A DNA stretch of 6,505 nt from Hyphomicrobiales bacterium (GTDB taxonomy: Bacteria; Pseudomonadota; Alphaproteobacteria; Rhizobiales; JAUVMS01). A program made the position numbers and the translations under genes. How positions within the stretch are numbered: the first letter of the stretch is position 1; each line of letters begins with the position of its first letter. The notes under the pieces are model-generated. The model ran no database searches. It was not told where the DNA came from and saw nothing but the letters and a program-made list of their open reading frames with translations. This document shows, piece after piece, positions 6,191 through 6,505 of the stretch. The stretch covers positions 1-6,505 of the forward strand of contig JAUVMS010000200.1 of NCBI GenBank assembly GCA_030600135.1, given 5' to 3'.

Positions 6191-6505
6191 TCAGGTCAAC
6201 CGGAACGCTTCTATGCGCTGTTCTTTTCCCTTCACCCTGAATGTACCTTCCGACGTGGTTGGAATGTCGGGCGGCAGGAATTCTGCCGTTGTGCCGCTGA
6301 GCAAAATCGTGACCTCGGCATCTGGGGCGACCTCCTTGCCCAGCGCTTCCAATCGTTGACAGCCGTTCACGACGTCTCCCACCACCGTATAGTTCGTTCT
6401 GGTCGGCGTGCCGATATCGCCGACCACGAGCGGGCCGGTGTGAATGCCTATTCGCAGGCGCACGGGTGCCAATCCGCTGGCCTGGCGATCGATGTTGTCC
6501 TGCTC
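6191..6505 (-). CDS. Class III adenylyl/guanylyl cyclase, C-terminal part, cut by the window edge
   Basis: The frame is open to the last base, so the gene begins outside the window; a TTG at 6472 is not a credible start because the frame continues through it with family-like residues. The visible 104 residues hold the second half of a class III cyclase domain: RIGIHTGPLVVGDIG, then YTVVGDVVNGCQRLE with the conserved Asn and Arg of the transition state, and a C-terminal GTFRVKGKEQ strand. The base-recognising position seven residues before the Asn is Thr, as in cyanobacterial-type adenylyl cyclases that use a Lys/Thr pair, so ATP is the likelier substrate; the paired Lys and the metal aspartates lie outside the window. 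The protein ends with the cyclase domain, so any sensor or membrane part must be N-terminal. It is convergent to the HD gene, with a 63-base gap. Confidence 0.87.
   Translation of the reverse strand, partial: EQDNIDRQASGLAPVRLRIGIHTGPLVVGDIGTPTRTNYTVVGDVVNGCQRLEALGKEVAPDAEVTILLSGTTAEFLPPDIPTTSEGTFRVKGKEQRIEAFRLT

Overview
The window looks like the chromosome of an alphaproteobacterium, most likely from the order Hyphomicrobiales and possibly a Hyphomicrobium-like sulfur oxidiser. This is inferred from three things: moderately high GC content; a sulfur-oxidising heterodisulfide reductase-like (sHdr) gene followed by its lipoate-binding partner LbpA; and a class III cyclase-TPR protein of a kind common in rhizobia and relatives. 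No rRNA, tRNA, CRISPR array, insertion sequence or phage gene was found.

Region A (1-2767, + strand) is the 3' end of an sHdr-LbpA locus. A short reading frame entering from the left edge may be the C-terminus of the preceding gene (an HdrC-type subunit is expected). It is followed by an intact hdrB2-type gene with two CCG iron-sulfur motifs, a glutathione S-transferase-like gene, a small cysteine-containing protein of unknown function that overlaps the transferase stop codon (ATGA), and, after a 198-base gap, lbpA with an intact lipoyl-lysine site. In this system sulfane sulfur is thought to be carried on the lipoate arm of LbpA and oxidised to sulfite in the cytoplasm by the sHdr complex. 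The transferase and the small protein between hdrB2 and lbpA are the unusual part. The gap before lbpA holds three inverted repeats and a possible promoter, so lbpA may have its own control.

Region B (2945-4810, - strand) is convergent to lbpA. It encodes a 621-residue protein with an N-terminal class III adenylyl cyclase domain, one membrane segment, a TolB-like domain and C-terminal TPR repeats. The catalytic residues look intact. A hairpin at 2889-2920 lies between the convergent genes and could terminate transcription from one or both sides.

Region C (4811-5275) is a non-coding divergent gap, followed on the + strand by an HD-superfamily metal phosphohydrolase (5276-6127). Its YHDxxH and HD motifs resemble those of class I cyclic nucleotide phosphodiesterases. 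Region D (6191-6505, - strand) is the C-terminal part of a second class III cyclase cut by the window edge. Regions B to D therefore put a possible cyclic-nucleotide hydrolase between two cyclases, which suggests a local cAMP signalling module next to the sulfur oxidation genes. Any functional link between the two halves is speculation.
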